Positions 16,769 to 24,483 of a stretch of DNA of 64,000 bases are shown here, one piece after another. The DNA comes from Deltaproteobacteria bacterium UBA5329 (lineage in GTDB: Bacteria > Desulfobacterota > Syntrophorhabdia > Syntrophorhabdales > Syntrophorhabdaceae). The notes beneath the pieces were generated by a model. It ran no database searches and was not told where the DNA came from. It worked only from the letters and a program-made list of their open reading frames with translations. Where the stretch lies: contig DHQV01000055.1 of assembly GCA_002408185.1 (NCBI GenBank), positions 69,598 through 133,597 of the forward strand, given 5' to 3'. Position 1 is the stretch's first letter; each line of letters begins with the position of its first letter. The translations under genes and the position numbers were made by a program.

Positions 16769-17536
16769 ATGATAAATGGGTTTGTTAAATTCTTTGGGAC
16801 CGGCGGGGCCCGTTTTATGGCCCTGAAGCAGCTCCGCGCCACAGGCGGTCTCTGGCTGAACTACCGGAAGACGAACATATACATCGATCCCGGCCCTGGT
16901 GCAATTGTCCGCATCCGTGCATCCAGGGAAAATTACGAGCCGGCCGGTCTCGATGGGATAATCCTTACCCATAAGCATATGGACCATGCCAACGACGTCA
17001 ATATTCTGATCGAGACAATGACCGAAGGGGGATTCAAGAAACGCGGCACGCTTTTCTGCCCGGAGGACGCTATCTCCGAAGACCCGGTGGTATTGAGTTT
17101 TGCGAGAAATTACCTTGAAAATGTGGTTTTTCTCAAAGAAGGCTGTGAGTATACCCTGGGTGACGTTCGATTTCGGACCCCGGTAAGGCACCACCATCCC
17201 GTCGAGACATACGGCCTCTTTTTCGATCTCGGCACGACCATCGGTCTTATTTCCGATACGAGGTTTTTCCCGGAACTTGCCGATCATTACCGCGCCGAAA
17301 ACCTCATAATCAACGTGCTCCGATTAAAGCCGATCGAAAACCATGAAATAATCGATCATCTTGCCATCAACGATGTCGAGGAGCTTCTCCGGGATATACA
17401 CCCTGCCAACGCCATCCTCACGCACTTCGGTATGCACATCATCAAGAACAAACCCGGCCTGCTCGCCCGGAAATTATCAAAGGAAACCGGGGTAAATGTT
17501 ATAGCTGGCAAAGATGGGATGAAGTGGGAATTCTAG
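16769..17536 (+). CDS. MBL-fold metallo-hydrolase
   Basis: A 255-aa metallo-beta-lactamase-fold protein with the metal motif 'THKHMDHAND' (HxHxDH), a downstream 'RHHHPVETYG', 'LISDTRF' with the bridging Asp, and a late 'LTHFGMH' His. The N-terminus begins directly with a 'FFGTGG' strand typical of small-molecule or RNA-processing MBL proteins. The substrate cannot be determined. It converges with the histidine kinase gene on a shared terminator. Confidence 0.88.
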   Translation: MINGFVKFFGTGGARFMALKQLRATGGLWLNYRKTNIYIDPGPGAIVRIRASRENYEPAGLDGIILTHKHMDHANDVNILIETMTEGGFKKRGTLFCPEDAISEDPVVLSFARNYLENVVFLKEGCEYTLGDVRFRTPVRHHHPVETYGLFFDLGTTIGLISDTRFFPELADHYRAENLIINVLRLKPIENHEIIDHLAINDVEELLRDIHPANAILTHFGMHIIKNKPGLLARKLSKETGVNVIAGKDGMKWEF

Positions 17537-17541
17537 CTACA

Positions 17542-17588
17542 GCAAGGAGTAAGGCGTCAAAAAATGCTTTTACTTCCTTACTCCTTGC
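17542..17588. terminator. Bidirectional terminator hairpin
   Basis: Perfect 13-bp arms GCAAGGAGTAAGG (17542-17554) and CCTTACTCCTTGC (17576-17588) lie between convergent genes. The right arm lies inside the last codons of the kinase gene on the minus strand. Confidence 0.7.
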
Positions 17589-18481
17589 CACTCACTCTTC
17601 AGCGGGATCAAAAGCTTAAAGGTACTCCCCTCGCCCGGCTTGGTTTTCACGGTGATCGTGCCGCCGTTGGCTTCGAGAAGTCTTTTGCTCAAGGACAGGC
17701 CAAGCCCGGTACCTTCGCCTTTGGGTTTTGTAGTAAAAAAAGGCTCAAAGATCTTTTCAATAGTTTCATCATCGATGCCGATGCCTTCGTCTGTGACATC
17801 GATGAAGCCAAAAACGTCCTCGACGCCGGTCGATATCCTGACCGTGCCTCCGTGAGGCATGGCCTGAGCGGCATTATTGATGAGATTCACAAGCGCCTGC
17901 TGGATATGTATCCGGTCTATCACGACCTTTACCGGTCCACTGCTGCGAACGATATCGATGCTCACATTCTTGAACCTGGTCAGGTGATGTTCCATGAAAA
18001 GCAGTGTGTCATCAACCAGAGAGCCGAGTTCGGTCTCCTCCATCTTTGGCTCGTCCATCCGGGAAAAATCCAGAAGTTTCAAGAGGACGTTCGTCAGCCG
18101 CCCTGCTTCCTGATCGATAAAATGGGAATACCGCCTTGCTTTCTCGAGGTCGTTTGCTTTTGTTATCCTTTTTGCAAAGCCCTGGATCGAAATAAGGGGG
18201 TTCTTTATCTCGTGCGCTATCGAACCGGCCAATTCTCCAAGGGCTGATAGCTTGTTCGCCCTCACGAGTTGGGCCTCGAAACCTTTGATCCGTTCGTCCC
18301 TGTTCCTTAAGGCCTTCAGCTTTTCGTTCAGTGTTTGGTAAACATCATTGAGTTCCCTTATGTTTGATTCGAGAAGAACATTACGGGCCCTCGACAGGCT
18401 TTTTTCTTCTTCGAGAGCGATTTCAAGCTCCTGCACCCGGCCGGGCTCGACACATTCAGTCTTTTTTTTCCGGGAAGCCAT
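17570..18481 (-). CDS. Soluble sensor histidine kinase
   Basis: A 303-aa kinase without membrane segments. The N-terminal ~75 residues form a charged coiled coil, followed by a HisKA domain with 'SIAHEIKNPLISIQGF' and a HATPase domain with 'LINNAAQAMP', 'DEGIGID' and 'GEGTGLGLS'. The start is ATG 18481, which overlaps the stop of the upstream V4R gene as TGATG; the frame remains open for 16 more codons upstream, inside that gene. The overlap implies translational coupling, so the V4R protein may be its sensory partner. No response regulator is adjacent. Confidence 0.88.
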   Translation of the reverse strand: MASRKKKTECVEPGRVQELEIALEEEKSLSRARNVLLESNIRELNDVYQTLNEKLKALRNRDERIKGFEAQLVRANKLSALGELAGSIAHEIKNPLISIQGFAKRITKANDLEKARRYSHFIDQEAGRLTNVLLKLLDFSRMDEPKMEETELGSLVDDTLLFMEHHLTRFKNVSIDIVRSSGPVKVVIDRIHIQQALVNLINNAAQAMPHGGTVRISTGVEDVFGFIDVTDEGIGIDDETIEKIFEPFFTTKPKGEGTGLGLSLSKRLLEANGGTITVKTKPGEGSTFKLLIPLKSEWQGVRK

Positions 18482-18930
18482 CAGTACAGGAAAACCTCGA
18501 ATTCGCAATATTCGTAGCCGGCGGTCCAACTTTTGGTTTGAGTGGATTTAGCTTTTTTCCCCAGAACGTTTTCGAGCAGACCAGCTATGATACCACTTTC
18601 CATGTCACAAAACATCTCTCCTGTATACGAAAAACCCGCGCAGGTGATGCATTCGTAAAGCTTGACGTTAATGTGATCCTCGTCGACGGTCGTTATATGA
18701 GGGATACCGATCTTGAGTTCCAGTATCGTGTCGACGAATTGTTCCATTGTGGAAGCGGGGAGCATGTTGCCAACACGCTTTCCCATCATGTAAAGGGTTG
18801 CGCCTGATGACTCGCCGAGAATACTTCGCATACCTATGATCCGCAATATTCTGAACAGGAGAAGCGGAACATCATCGCCCAGCCTGGGACGCAAAACGTT
18901 CTTGACATCTTCGACAGTGTATTCTTTCAT
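18481..18930 (-). CDS. V4R-domain protein (small-molecule sensor)
   Basis: A 149-aa protein whose C-terminal half carries the V4R (4-vinyl reductase) signature: 'ECITCAGFSYTGEMFCDMESGIIAGLLE', with the Cys and Glu/Gly positions that define the domain (metal-binding Cys pair, then Cys-Asp-x-Glu). In XylR/DmpR-type activators V4R domains bind aromatic effectors; in others they bind tetrapyrroles or lipids. The start is ATG 18930 with GGGAG upstream; the frame stays open further into suhB but without support. It is coupled by TGATG to a membrane-less histidine kinase, so the pair may form a split sensor. Confidence 0.78.
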   Translation of the reverse strand: MKEYTVEDVKNVLRPRLGDDVPLLLFRILRIIGMRSILGESSGATLYMMGKRVGNMLPASTMEQFVDTILELKIGIPHITTVDEDHINVKLYECITCAGFSYTGEMFCDMESGIIAGLLENVLGKKAKSTQTKSWTAGYEYCEFEVFLY

Positions 18931-18950
18931 GAGAGCTCCCGTTAATTCTT

Positions 18951-19745
18951 TTATGCCGGTCCGGCGGTTCCGTTCCCTTTTTTGATGACACCCGCCATTG
19001 CCTGATGAATGAGGCCATTCGAGGCAAGACATTCTCCATGATAAATGGTGAACGGCCCGCCCGACAAATTCGTAATACGGCCTCCGGCTTCTTCGAGAAT
19101 AAGGGCCCCTGCCGCAAGGTCCCAGGGACTGAGGCGTAATTCCCAAAATCCGTCAAATCGGCCGCATGCCACATAACTCAAGTTCAGGGCGGCCGAACCG
19201 TCCCTGCGAACAGCCTGGGCTTGATGAAGAAAATTGACGAAATGATTGATGTTATTGTTGGGGTTGGACGTGATGTCATATGGAAATCCCGTGCTGAGAA
19301 GTGCACGTTTCAAATTATTGACCCGGGATACGGTAATGCGCTCTCCATTGAGATATGCCCCTTTGCCGCCCGCCGCGAAAAATAACTCGTTCATGATCGG
19401 ATTATATACGACACCCGCCATGACCCTGCCTTTTGCTTCATATGCGATAGAAGTGCAAAAAAAAGGATACCCGTGGGCATAGTTTGTCGTGCCGTCGACC
19501 GGATCTACGATCCACCTGTTCCTGTGCCCCTCATAAATATTGTATTGTTCTTCGGCGATTATATCATCATCGGGAAAGCGTTCCCTGATCATCGATATGA
19601 TCTTTTCCTGGCAGGCGATATCGACTTCCGTTACGAGGTTTATCTCGCCCTTGTGGTGGATCACTATATCTTTGGATAGCGATTCCTTTTGAATGCGCCC
19701 GGATTCAAGAGCCATTTCAACCGCTGCCTGCAAGGGATCCATCAT
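18951..19745 (-). CDS. suhB: Inositol monophosphatase family protein
   Basis: A 264-aa Mg-dependent phosphatase of the inositol monophosphatase (SuhB) family. Metal motifs 'IIAEEQ', 'WIVDPVDGTTNYAHGYP' and 'SPWDLAAGALILEEAGG' are all present. Products of the family dephosphorylate inositol-1-phosphate or related sugar phosphates. The ATG at 19745 has a second ATG directly after it and no ribosome site. A TTGCAA-N18-TAGAAT promoter ends 5 bp before it, so the transcript may be leaderless. It is divergent from galT. Confidence 0.92.
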   Translation of the reverse strand: MMDPLQAAVEMALESGRIQKESLSKDIVIHHKGEINLVTEVDIACQEKIISMIRERFPDDDIIAEEQYNIYEGHRNRWIVDPVDGTTNYAHGYPFFCTSIAYEAKGRVMAGVVYNPIMNELFFAAGGKGAYLNGERITVSRVNNLKRALLSTGFPYDITSNPNNNINHFVNFLHQAQAVRRDGSAALNLSYVACGRFDGFWELRLSPWDLAAGALILEEAGGRITNLSGGPFTIYHGECLASNGLIHQAMAGVIKKGNGTAGPA

Positions 19746-19750
19746 ACATA

Positions 19751-19780
19751 ATTCTAATCGATAATTTCTTTCTTTTGCAA
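19751..19780 (-). promoter_or_regulatory. Sigma-70 promoter of suhB, predicted leaderless
   Basis: On the minus strand, TTGCAA (19780-19775), 18-bp spacer and TAGAAT (19756-19751). Five bases separate the -10 from the ATG at 19745. Confidence 0.5.
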
Positions 19781-19792
19781 GCTAACACTCGA

Positions 19793-19821
19793 TTGACATG
19801 TCGATCGTTCTGGTCTATTAT
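19793..19821 (+). promoter_or_regulatory. Sigma-70 promoter of galT, predicted leaderless
   Basis: TTGACA (19793-19798), 17-bp spacer, TATTAT (19816-19821). Seven bases separate the -10 from the ATG at 19829, placing the start of transcription on the A of the initiation codon. No Shine-Dalgarno sequence exists. Confidence 0.65.
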
Positions 19822-19828
19822 TACCCCA

Positions 19829-20800
19829 ATGGCGGAATTACGAAAGGACCCTCTCTCCGGAAATTGGGTCGTGGTTGGTTACGGTGGATCGAAATCGAGC
19901 GGTGCTGGAATTTGCCCGTTCTGTCCCGGCCATGAATCATCCACTCCCCCTACGATACGTCAATATACGGACGAACAGGGTAACTGGCTCGTCCGGTGTT
20001 TTTCTGCAACAAATCCGATCTTTATGATAGAGGTAGCTGAAGACAGAAGGGGTGAAGGCCTCTATGATAAGATGGGCAATGTCGGGGCCCATGAGATCAT
20101 CGTCGAGAACAGGTCCCACTCCAGGACCATGTCCATGTACACGAAGGAAGAACTCCAGTTGGTCCTTGACATGTACAGGGAGCGCCTGGTCGACCTCAAG
20201 GGAGACAGGCGTTTTAAACATGTCCAGGTATTCAAGAACCATGGTGAGCTTGCAGGTTCATATCTCTTGCATCCCCATTCACACGTGCTGGCCACACCTA
20301 TCGTGCCTGCACGTGTTTCGCGCCAGGTGTTCTCTACCCGCCACCATTTTGTCCAGAAAGACCGGTGTCTTTTATGCGATATCCTGGACCAGGAAATACG
20401 CCAGAACAAAAGGCTTGTCAGCATGAACCGGAGCTTTGTGGCTATCTGCCCGTTTGCTTCGCGTTTCCCGTATGAAACGTGGATCGTGCCGAGATTTCAT
20501 GAAGCGAATTACGAGAATACATCAAACCGGGCGGTGTGGGATAATCTTGCCGAGATGCTCCTTGATACAATGAAACGGATAGAGCAGTTTGCAAATGCCT
20601 ATACGATCGAGATACACACATCACCCAACATGACATTTGCCGAATCGCATGGCGATGACATTCCGTGCAAGGAATATTATCATTGGCATATGGAAATTCT
20701 GCCCCGGGATTTCAGATCATCGAAATATAAAAGAGAAGATGAGTTCGCCGTGTTGTCTATAACGCCCGAACAGGCCGCCGAGGCGATGAAAGCCCAGTGA
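19829..20800 (+). CDS. galT: Galactose-1-phosphate uridylyltransferase family protein
   Basis: A 323-aa nucleotidyltransferase of the GalT branch of the HIT superfamily. Zinc-binding 'CPFCPG' at about 31-36, a second 'CLLC' pair in the middle, the nucleophile segment 'SYLLHPHSHVLATP' (HPH motif) and a late 'YYHWHMEILPR'. The residue after HPHS is His, where classical GalT has Gln, so the acceptor may not be galactose-1-phosphate; ADP-glucose phosphorylase-like or other sugar-1-phosphate activity is possible. The start is ATG 19829; an upstream in-frame ATG at 19775 lies before the promoter and is unlikely. It is divergent from suhB, so both genes handle sugar or inositol phosphates. Confidence 0.85.
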   Translation: MAELRKDPLSGNWVVVGYGGSKSSGAGICPFCPGHESSTPPTIRQYTDEQGNWLVRCFSATNPIFMIEVAEDRRGEGLYDKMGNVGAHEIIVENRSHSRTMSMYTKEELQLVLDMYRERLVDLKGDRRFKHVQVFKNHGELAGSYLLHPHSHVLATPIVPARVSRQVFSTRHHFVQKDRCLLCDILDQEIRQNKRLVSMNRSFVAICPFASRFPYETWIVPRFHEANYENTSNRAVWDNLAEMLLDTMKRIEQFANAYTIEIHTSPNMTFAESHGDDIPCKEYYHWHMEILPRDFRSSKYKREDEFAVLSITPEQAAEAMKAQ

Positions 20801-20841
20801 TCCGGGCCAGTACTTTCTTCGAAAATAATCAGAGAAATATC

Positions 20842-20871
20842 TTGACAAGAATATCGCCGCTCAGGTAAAAA
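20842..20871 (+). promoter_or_regulatory. Probable nrdD promoter
   Basis: TTGACA at 20842-20847 with a TAAAAA -10 at 18 bp spacing. The first NrdR box begins immediately downstream, so repressor binding would block polymerase. Confidence 0.5.
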
Positions 20872-20918
20872 ATACTACATATAGTATGGATATCTAGTCA
20901 ACATACTATATGTAGTAT
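20872..20918. promoter_or_regulatory. Pair of NrdR boxes upstream of nrdD
   Basis: Two 16-bp palindromes, ATACTACATATAGTAT (20872-20887) and ATACTATATGTAGTAT (20903-20918), are reverse complements of each other and lie 31 bp centre to centre (three helical turns). This is the tandem arrangement and spacing of NrdR boxes, where the repressor NrdR senses ATP/dATP and shuts off ribonucleotide reductase operons. NrdR itself is not in the window. Confidence 0.85.
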
Positions 20919-21010
20919 TTGGAGGGCAGTTTGCATTACGGGAACAAGTGGCGGAATGTATTCTGTTTGACAAGGAAATGGAGAAACTCTTAATTCAAAT
21001 AGGAGGCTGT

Positions 21011-23101
21011 ATGGAAACAACCGATCTGAACCTTTTTGTCAGGACGTCTGAGGAAAATATCTCCGGATGGAACCGCTCGAGAATAGTTGATGCGCTCATT
21101 CGGGAAACATTGATCGATCGGGACACGGCAGAAGAGATCAGCAAAGAGGTCGAGCAGATGATCAGGCGTTCCGGCATCGAGATGATCACCGCGCCTCTTA
21201 TCAGAGAACTCGTCAATGCCCGGTTGATCGAAAAGGGGCTGGAAAGCGCCCGGAAGATGCATACCAGGCTGGGTATGCCTATCTACGATGTCGATAGTCT
21301 CATTCTTCATCCCAATAAAGAGAATGCCAATGTCCCTCATGGCCCGGAAGCTACGAATCTAACCCTCGCCGAGAACATCAAGAAGGAGTACGCGCTATTG
21401 TCGGTATTTTCCCAGGAGGTCGCCGATGCCCACATGAACGGGGATATCCACCTGCATGACCTCGGTTTTGTTGACCGGCCATATTGCAGTGGCCAATCCC
21501 TTGAATATATTAAAAAATTTGGTCTTGACCTGCCTCATTCCCTTTCCATGGCGAAACCCGCAAAACATGCGGAAGTATTGCTTGCCCACCTTGTCAAGTT
21601 CGCGGCCGCGCTTCAGAGCCATTTTGCCGGGGCAATAGGATGGGATGCGATCAACATATTTTTTGCGCCTTATATCGAGGGCATGTCCGATAATGATGTA
21701 AAACAGCTGGCGCAGATGCTTATTTTCGAGTTTTCCCAGCAGGCTGTGGCGCGCGGAGGCCAGGCTATCTTTACGGATATCAACATCTACTGGGAAATAC
21801 CGAAACATTTTGTCAATGTGCCGGCCATTGGCCCGAATGGAAAATTTACCGGTAAAACATACGGGGAATATGAAAAAGAGGCGCAAAGGTTTGCGTGGAA
21901 ACTCTTTGAGGTCTACAAGGAAGGCGATGGCGCCGGACGGCCGTTCTTCTTCCCGAAGCCGATCGTCCATATCACCGAGAAATTTTTCCATACCGACGGT
22001 CACATGGATTTTCTGTATCATATTTCGGATGTTGCCTCGGATAAGGGTAACACGTATTATGTTTTTGATCGTGGCGAGACGGCAAAAATATCGGAATGCT
22101 GCCGTCTGAGCTTCAAACTTGAGGAGGCAGACCTTCTCGATGCAAAGGAACCCTGGAGAATGCGTTACTGTGCTCTTCAGAATGTTTCATTGAACCTCCC
22201 GAGGCTCGCGTACCTGGCAAAAAATGACGATACGAAGCTTATGAACCTCATCACCGACCGGTTTGTTATTGCAGTAAAGGCCCACAAGGAAAAAAGGGTT
22301 TTTATGGAGAAACTTCTTGCCCTTGGCGAGAATGGCCCGCTCGCGCTGTTGACGATGAATCGCGACGGGATGCCGTATCTGAGGTTTAACCTCGCATCTC
22401 ACCTCATCGGCATGGTGGGCCTCAACGAGATGGTCCAGATACATACCGGGGAGGAGATGCACGCTTCAAAACGCGCCCTGAAATTCGGTCTTAAGGTTAT
22501 CGCACACATGAAACTCCTGACCGATAAGATGCGTCGCCAGGAAAACATGAAGATCGTTCTCGAGCAGACCCCCGCAGAGAGTACGAGCTACCGTTTTGCC
22601 CGTCTCGACCTGCGGTATTTTTCTCCTCATGCCGGAAGGGTCATGAAGGGCGATATCGCATCGGGTGAGGTTTATTACACGAACTCGACGCATCTCAATG
22701 TAAAGCATGCCATGAACCCGATCGAAAGGGTGACCACCGAAGGGCTTTTCCACCCGCTTATTGAAGCGGGCTCGATATCTCATGTCTGGCTTGGTGAAGC
22801 CCAGCCCTCAAAAGAGGCGATTGCGGATTTCGTCATCAAGACCTTTAAACACACGACCAATGACCAGATCGCCTTTTCGCCTGAATTCACGACATGCAAC
22901 AAGTGCCACAGGACGGCCCGGGGCCTTGCGGACACGTGTTCGTACTGTGGTTCTGCGGACGTCGACGGCATAACGAGGATAACAGGCTATTTCACGAAGG
23001 TCTCGAGCTGGAACAAGGGCAAGAGGGGCGAACTCAAGGACCGGTACAGGAACGTCGAGTTCTTTTCTCCGGAAAGCCCGAAAGCCGTAGCAAATGATTG
23101 A
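21011..23101 (+). CDS. nrdD: Anaerobic (class III) ribonucleoside-triphosphate reductase
   Basis: A 696-aa oxygen-sensitive glycyl-radical enzyme that makes dNTPs from NTPs. An N-terminal ATP-cone (about 5-90) provides allosteric control. The catalytic domain follows, with 'DIHLHDLG' and 'CSGQSLEYI'. Near the C-terminus are two Cys pairs ('CNKC', 'CSYC') forming the zinc site and the radical loop 'ITRITGYFTKVSSW' with the radical Gly in 'TGY'. I choose ATG 21011 with AGGAGG 4 bp upstream; the frame is open to a GTG at 20948. It is the first gene of an operon with a thioredoxin-like protein and the activase, under the NrdR boxes. Confidence 0.95.
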   Translation: METTDLNLFVRTSEENISGWNRSRIVDALIRETLIDRDTAEEISKEVEQMIRRSGIEMITAPLIRELVNARLIEKGLESARKMHTRLGMPIYDVDSLILHPNKENANVPHGPEATNLTLAENIKKEYALLSVFSQEVADAHMNGDIHLHDLGFVDRPYCSGQSLEYIKKFGLDLPHSLSMAKPAKHAEVLLAHLVKFAAALQSHFAGAIGWDAINIFFAPYIEGMSDNDVKQLAQMLIFEFSQQAVARGGQAIFTDINIYWEIPKHFVNVPAIGPNGKFTGKTYGEYEKEAQRFAWKLFEVYKEGDGAGRPFFFPKPIVHITEKFFHTDGHMDFLYHISDVASDKGNTYYVFDRGETAKISECCRLSFKLEEADLLDAKEPWRMRYCALQNVSLNLPRLAYLAKNDDTKLMNLITDRFVIAVKAHKEKRVFMEKLLALGENGPLALLTMNRDGMPYLRFNLASHLIGMVGLNEMVQIHTGEEMHASKRALKFGLKVIAHMKLLTDKMRRQENMKIVLEQTPAESTSYRFARLDLRYFSPHAGRVMKGDIASGEVYYTNSTHLNVKHAMNPIERVTTEGLFHPLIEAGSISHVWLGEAQPSKEAIADFVIKTFKHTTNDQIAFSPEFTTCNKCHRTARGLADTCSYCGSADVDGITRITGYFTKVSSWNKGKRGELKDRYRNVEFFSPESPKAVAND

Positions 23102-23139
23102 AAAAGCAGTTAATTTATAAAACAAAGGGGTATAGGAAG

Positions 23140-23403
23140 ATGGGGATAGTAAAGATCTTTTACAAAGATGATTGCCCGATGTGCCCGGCAGCAAAGAAAC
23201 TCAAAGACAATCTTCGGGATATGAACGTCCCCGTTGACGATTACAATGTTGGAACGACAGACGGTCTGGCCGAGGCCACATATTACCGCGTCATGGCGTT
23301 GCCTACCATTCTCGTGGAAGATGACGCGGAGAATTCCGTCGGGGAATGGCGGGGGAATGTCCCTCATATCGACGAGGTGCTCAGTGCCGTCCAGGGCGCC
23401 TGA
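23140..23403 (+). CDS. Thioredoxin/glutaredoxin-like protein
   Basis: An 87-aa thioredoxin-fold protein with the redox pair 'DDCPMCPAA' near residue 10, cis-Pro segment 'MALPTILVED', and the end of the fold. It lies between nrdD and nrdG and is probably the electron donor to the reductase (thioredoxin/glutaredoxin-driven NrdD) or a small disulfide-handling helper. The start is taken at ATG 23140; the frame opens at a TTG overlapping the nrdD stop. It overlaps the proposed nrdG start by 20 bp. Confidence 0.82.
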   Translation: MGIVKIFYKDDCPMCPAAKKLKDNLRDMNVPVDDYNVGTTDGLAEATYYRVMALPTILVEDDAENSVGEWRGNVPHIDEVLSAVQGA

Positions 23404-24145
23404 TTGCCCGGCTGTAAAAGGGTTCATAGAAACAAGCTTTGTCGACTGGAAGGGCCACATGTCATCTGTCCTCTTTCTCGGCGGCTGCAATTTCCGGTGC
23501 CCTTTCTGCCACAATCGTGACCTCGTTCTCGGTCCCGGCGGATTCGAAGATATCCCCCTCGAGTACGTGGTGGCGACGTTCAGGAAATACAAGCACTGGG
23601 TCGATAAGGTCGTGGTAACGGGCGGCGAACCGACAATACACCAGGACCTTTTTGGGTTTATCGGGATTTTAAAGAACGAAGGTATGTCCATCAGGCTCGA
23701 CACGAACGGTTCGAATCCCGCCGTGGTCAGGGGCCTTGTCAATGACGGGCTTATCGACTGCATAGCAATGGATGTCAAGGGCCCTCTCGATAGGTACCCG
23801 CGCTGGTGCGGCTGTGACGTCGACGTGGGAACGGTCCGGGAAAGTATTGAATTTATCATGGGGTCCGGCATCGATTACCATTTCAGGATGACGGTCGTCC
23901 CGTTCCTTCATCAGGAGCAGGATGTCTACACCGTGGCCGAGGAGCTTGCGGGTGCAAAGGACCTTGTCATCCAGACCTTCAGGCCGGACATAACCCTGAA
24001 CCCCGCGTACGAGCACGTAAAACCGTTCAGTCCGGACAAAATGGACCAGATCAAGGGGAACGTAGCGGACATCATGTCGGGAAAGGGCCGGAAACAGGCC
24101 AAAAACCTGCATTTGGACGATTTGGACTCAAAAAACCGGCTGTAG
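23384..24145 (+). CDS. nrdG: Anaerobic ribonucleotide reductase activating protein (radical SAM)
   Basis: A 253-aa radical-SAM activase that creates the glycyl radical on NrdD. The [4Fe-4S] motif 'GGCNFRCPFCHN' (CxxxCxxC), 'VTGGEPTIHQD' and 'RLDTNGSNP' are intact. The N-terminal 'GFIETSFVDWKGHMSSVLFL' matches the NrdG2 type. No ATG is available; GTG 23384, behind GAGGTG and overlapping the thioredoxin gene by 20 bp, is the best start. The frame is open further upstream. Confidence 0.93.
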   Translation: MPSRAPDCPAVKGFIETSFVDWKGHMSSVLFLGGCNFRCPFCHNRDLVLGPGGFEDIPLEYVVATFRKYKHWVDKVVVTGGEPTIHQDLFGFIGILKNEGMSIRLDTNGSNPAVVRGLVNDGLIDCIAMDVKGPLDRYPRWCGCDVDVGTVRESIEFIMGSGIDYHFRMTVVPFLHQEQDVYTVAEELAGAKDLVIQTFRPDITLNPAYEHVKPFSPDKMDQIKGNVADIMSGKGRKQAKNLHLDDLDSKNRL

Positions 24146-24210
24146 GGGCGTGCCAGCAACAAAATTGTTTCAAGTTTCGGGTTTCAAGTTTCAGGCGAAA
24201 GAATCTTAAA

Positions 24211-24227
24211 GGCGGGTTTCACCCGCC
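24211..24227 (+). terminator. Hairpin downstream of nrdG
   Basis: GGCGGGT-TTC-ACCCGCC, a perfect 7-bp stem 65 bp after the nrdG stop, with no T-tract. Confidence 0.45.
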
Positions 24228-24429
24228 GGCATTCCCAATTTTGTCATGTCTAGTTTCATGCAGCTGAAAAGATTGAGAAGAAAAACCTTGGATCCCGGCG
24301 TCAAGCGTCGGGGTGACGGACAGGGGGTTATAACACAGCCTCTAAGCCCGGATTGATGATTAGGGGCGGTCTCCGGCACCCAAGGGGTACCCGACCTGGA
24401 CGACCGAGGGCGCGGGCAACCAGGTTAAT

Positions 24430-24464
24430 AAAAAAAGCCCGAGGGGATCGACCCACAGGCTTTT
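24430..24464 (-). terminator. Intrinsic terminator of rpoD
   Basis: On the minus strand, a GCC-rich stem with one mismatch closes on a TCGA-type loop and is followed by a run of seven T, 20 bp after the rpoD stop. Confidence 0.75.
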
Positions 24465-24483
24465 GATTAACATTCGGGAAGTT

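Larger units (their letters stand above)
24146..24483. other. Intergenic repeat- and hairpin-rich segment between nrdG and rpoD
   Basis: No ORF of note. It contains a tandem-like word (CAAGTTTCGGGTTTCAAGTTTC, 24169-24190, interrupted by variation), a perfect hairpin after nrdG (24211-24227), and a TCATCCCGGC-like segment near 24290-24315. A GC-rich stretch at about 24330-24425 has several possible pairings (CGGTC/GACCG, ACCC/GGGT). It ends with the rpoD terminator. It is not recognisable as a known RNA family. Confidence 0.5.

Noticed and set aside
23701..23730. GGTTCGAATCCCGCC, which looks like a tRNA T-arm
   Set aside because: It lies inside nrdG and encodes the conserved 'DTNGSNP' motif; no acceptor or anticodon stem can be formed around it.
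24330..24425. 4.5S SRP RNA or a known riboswitch
   Set aside because: The segment lacks the conserved GGAAGGAAGCAGCC-type SRP loop and matches no riboswitch core I recognise.
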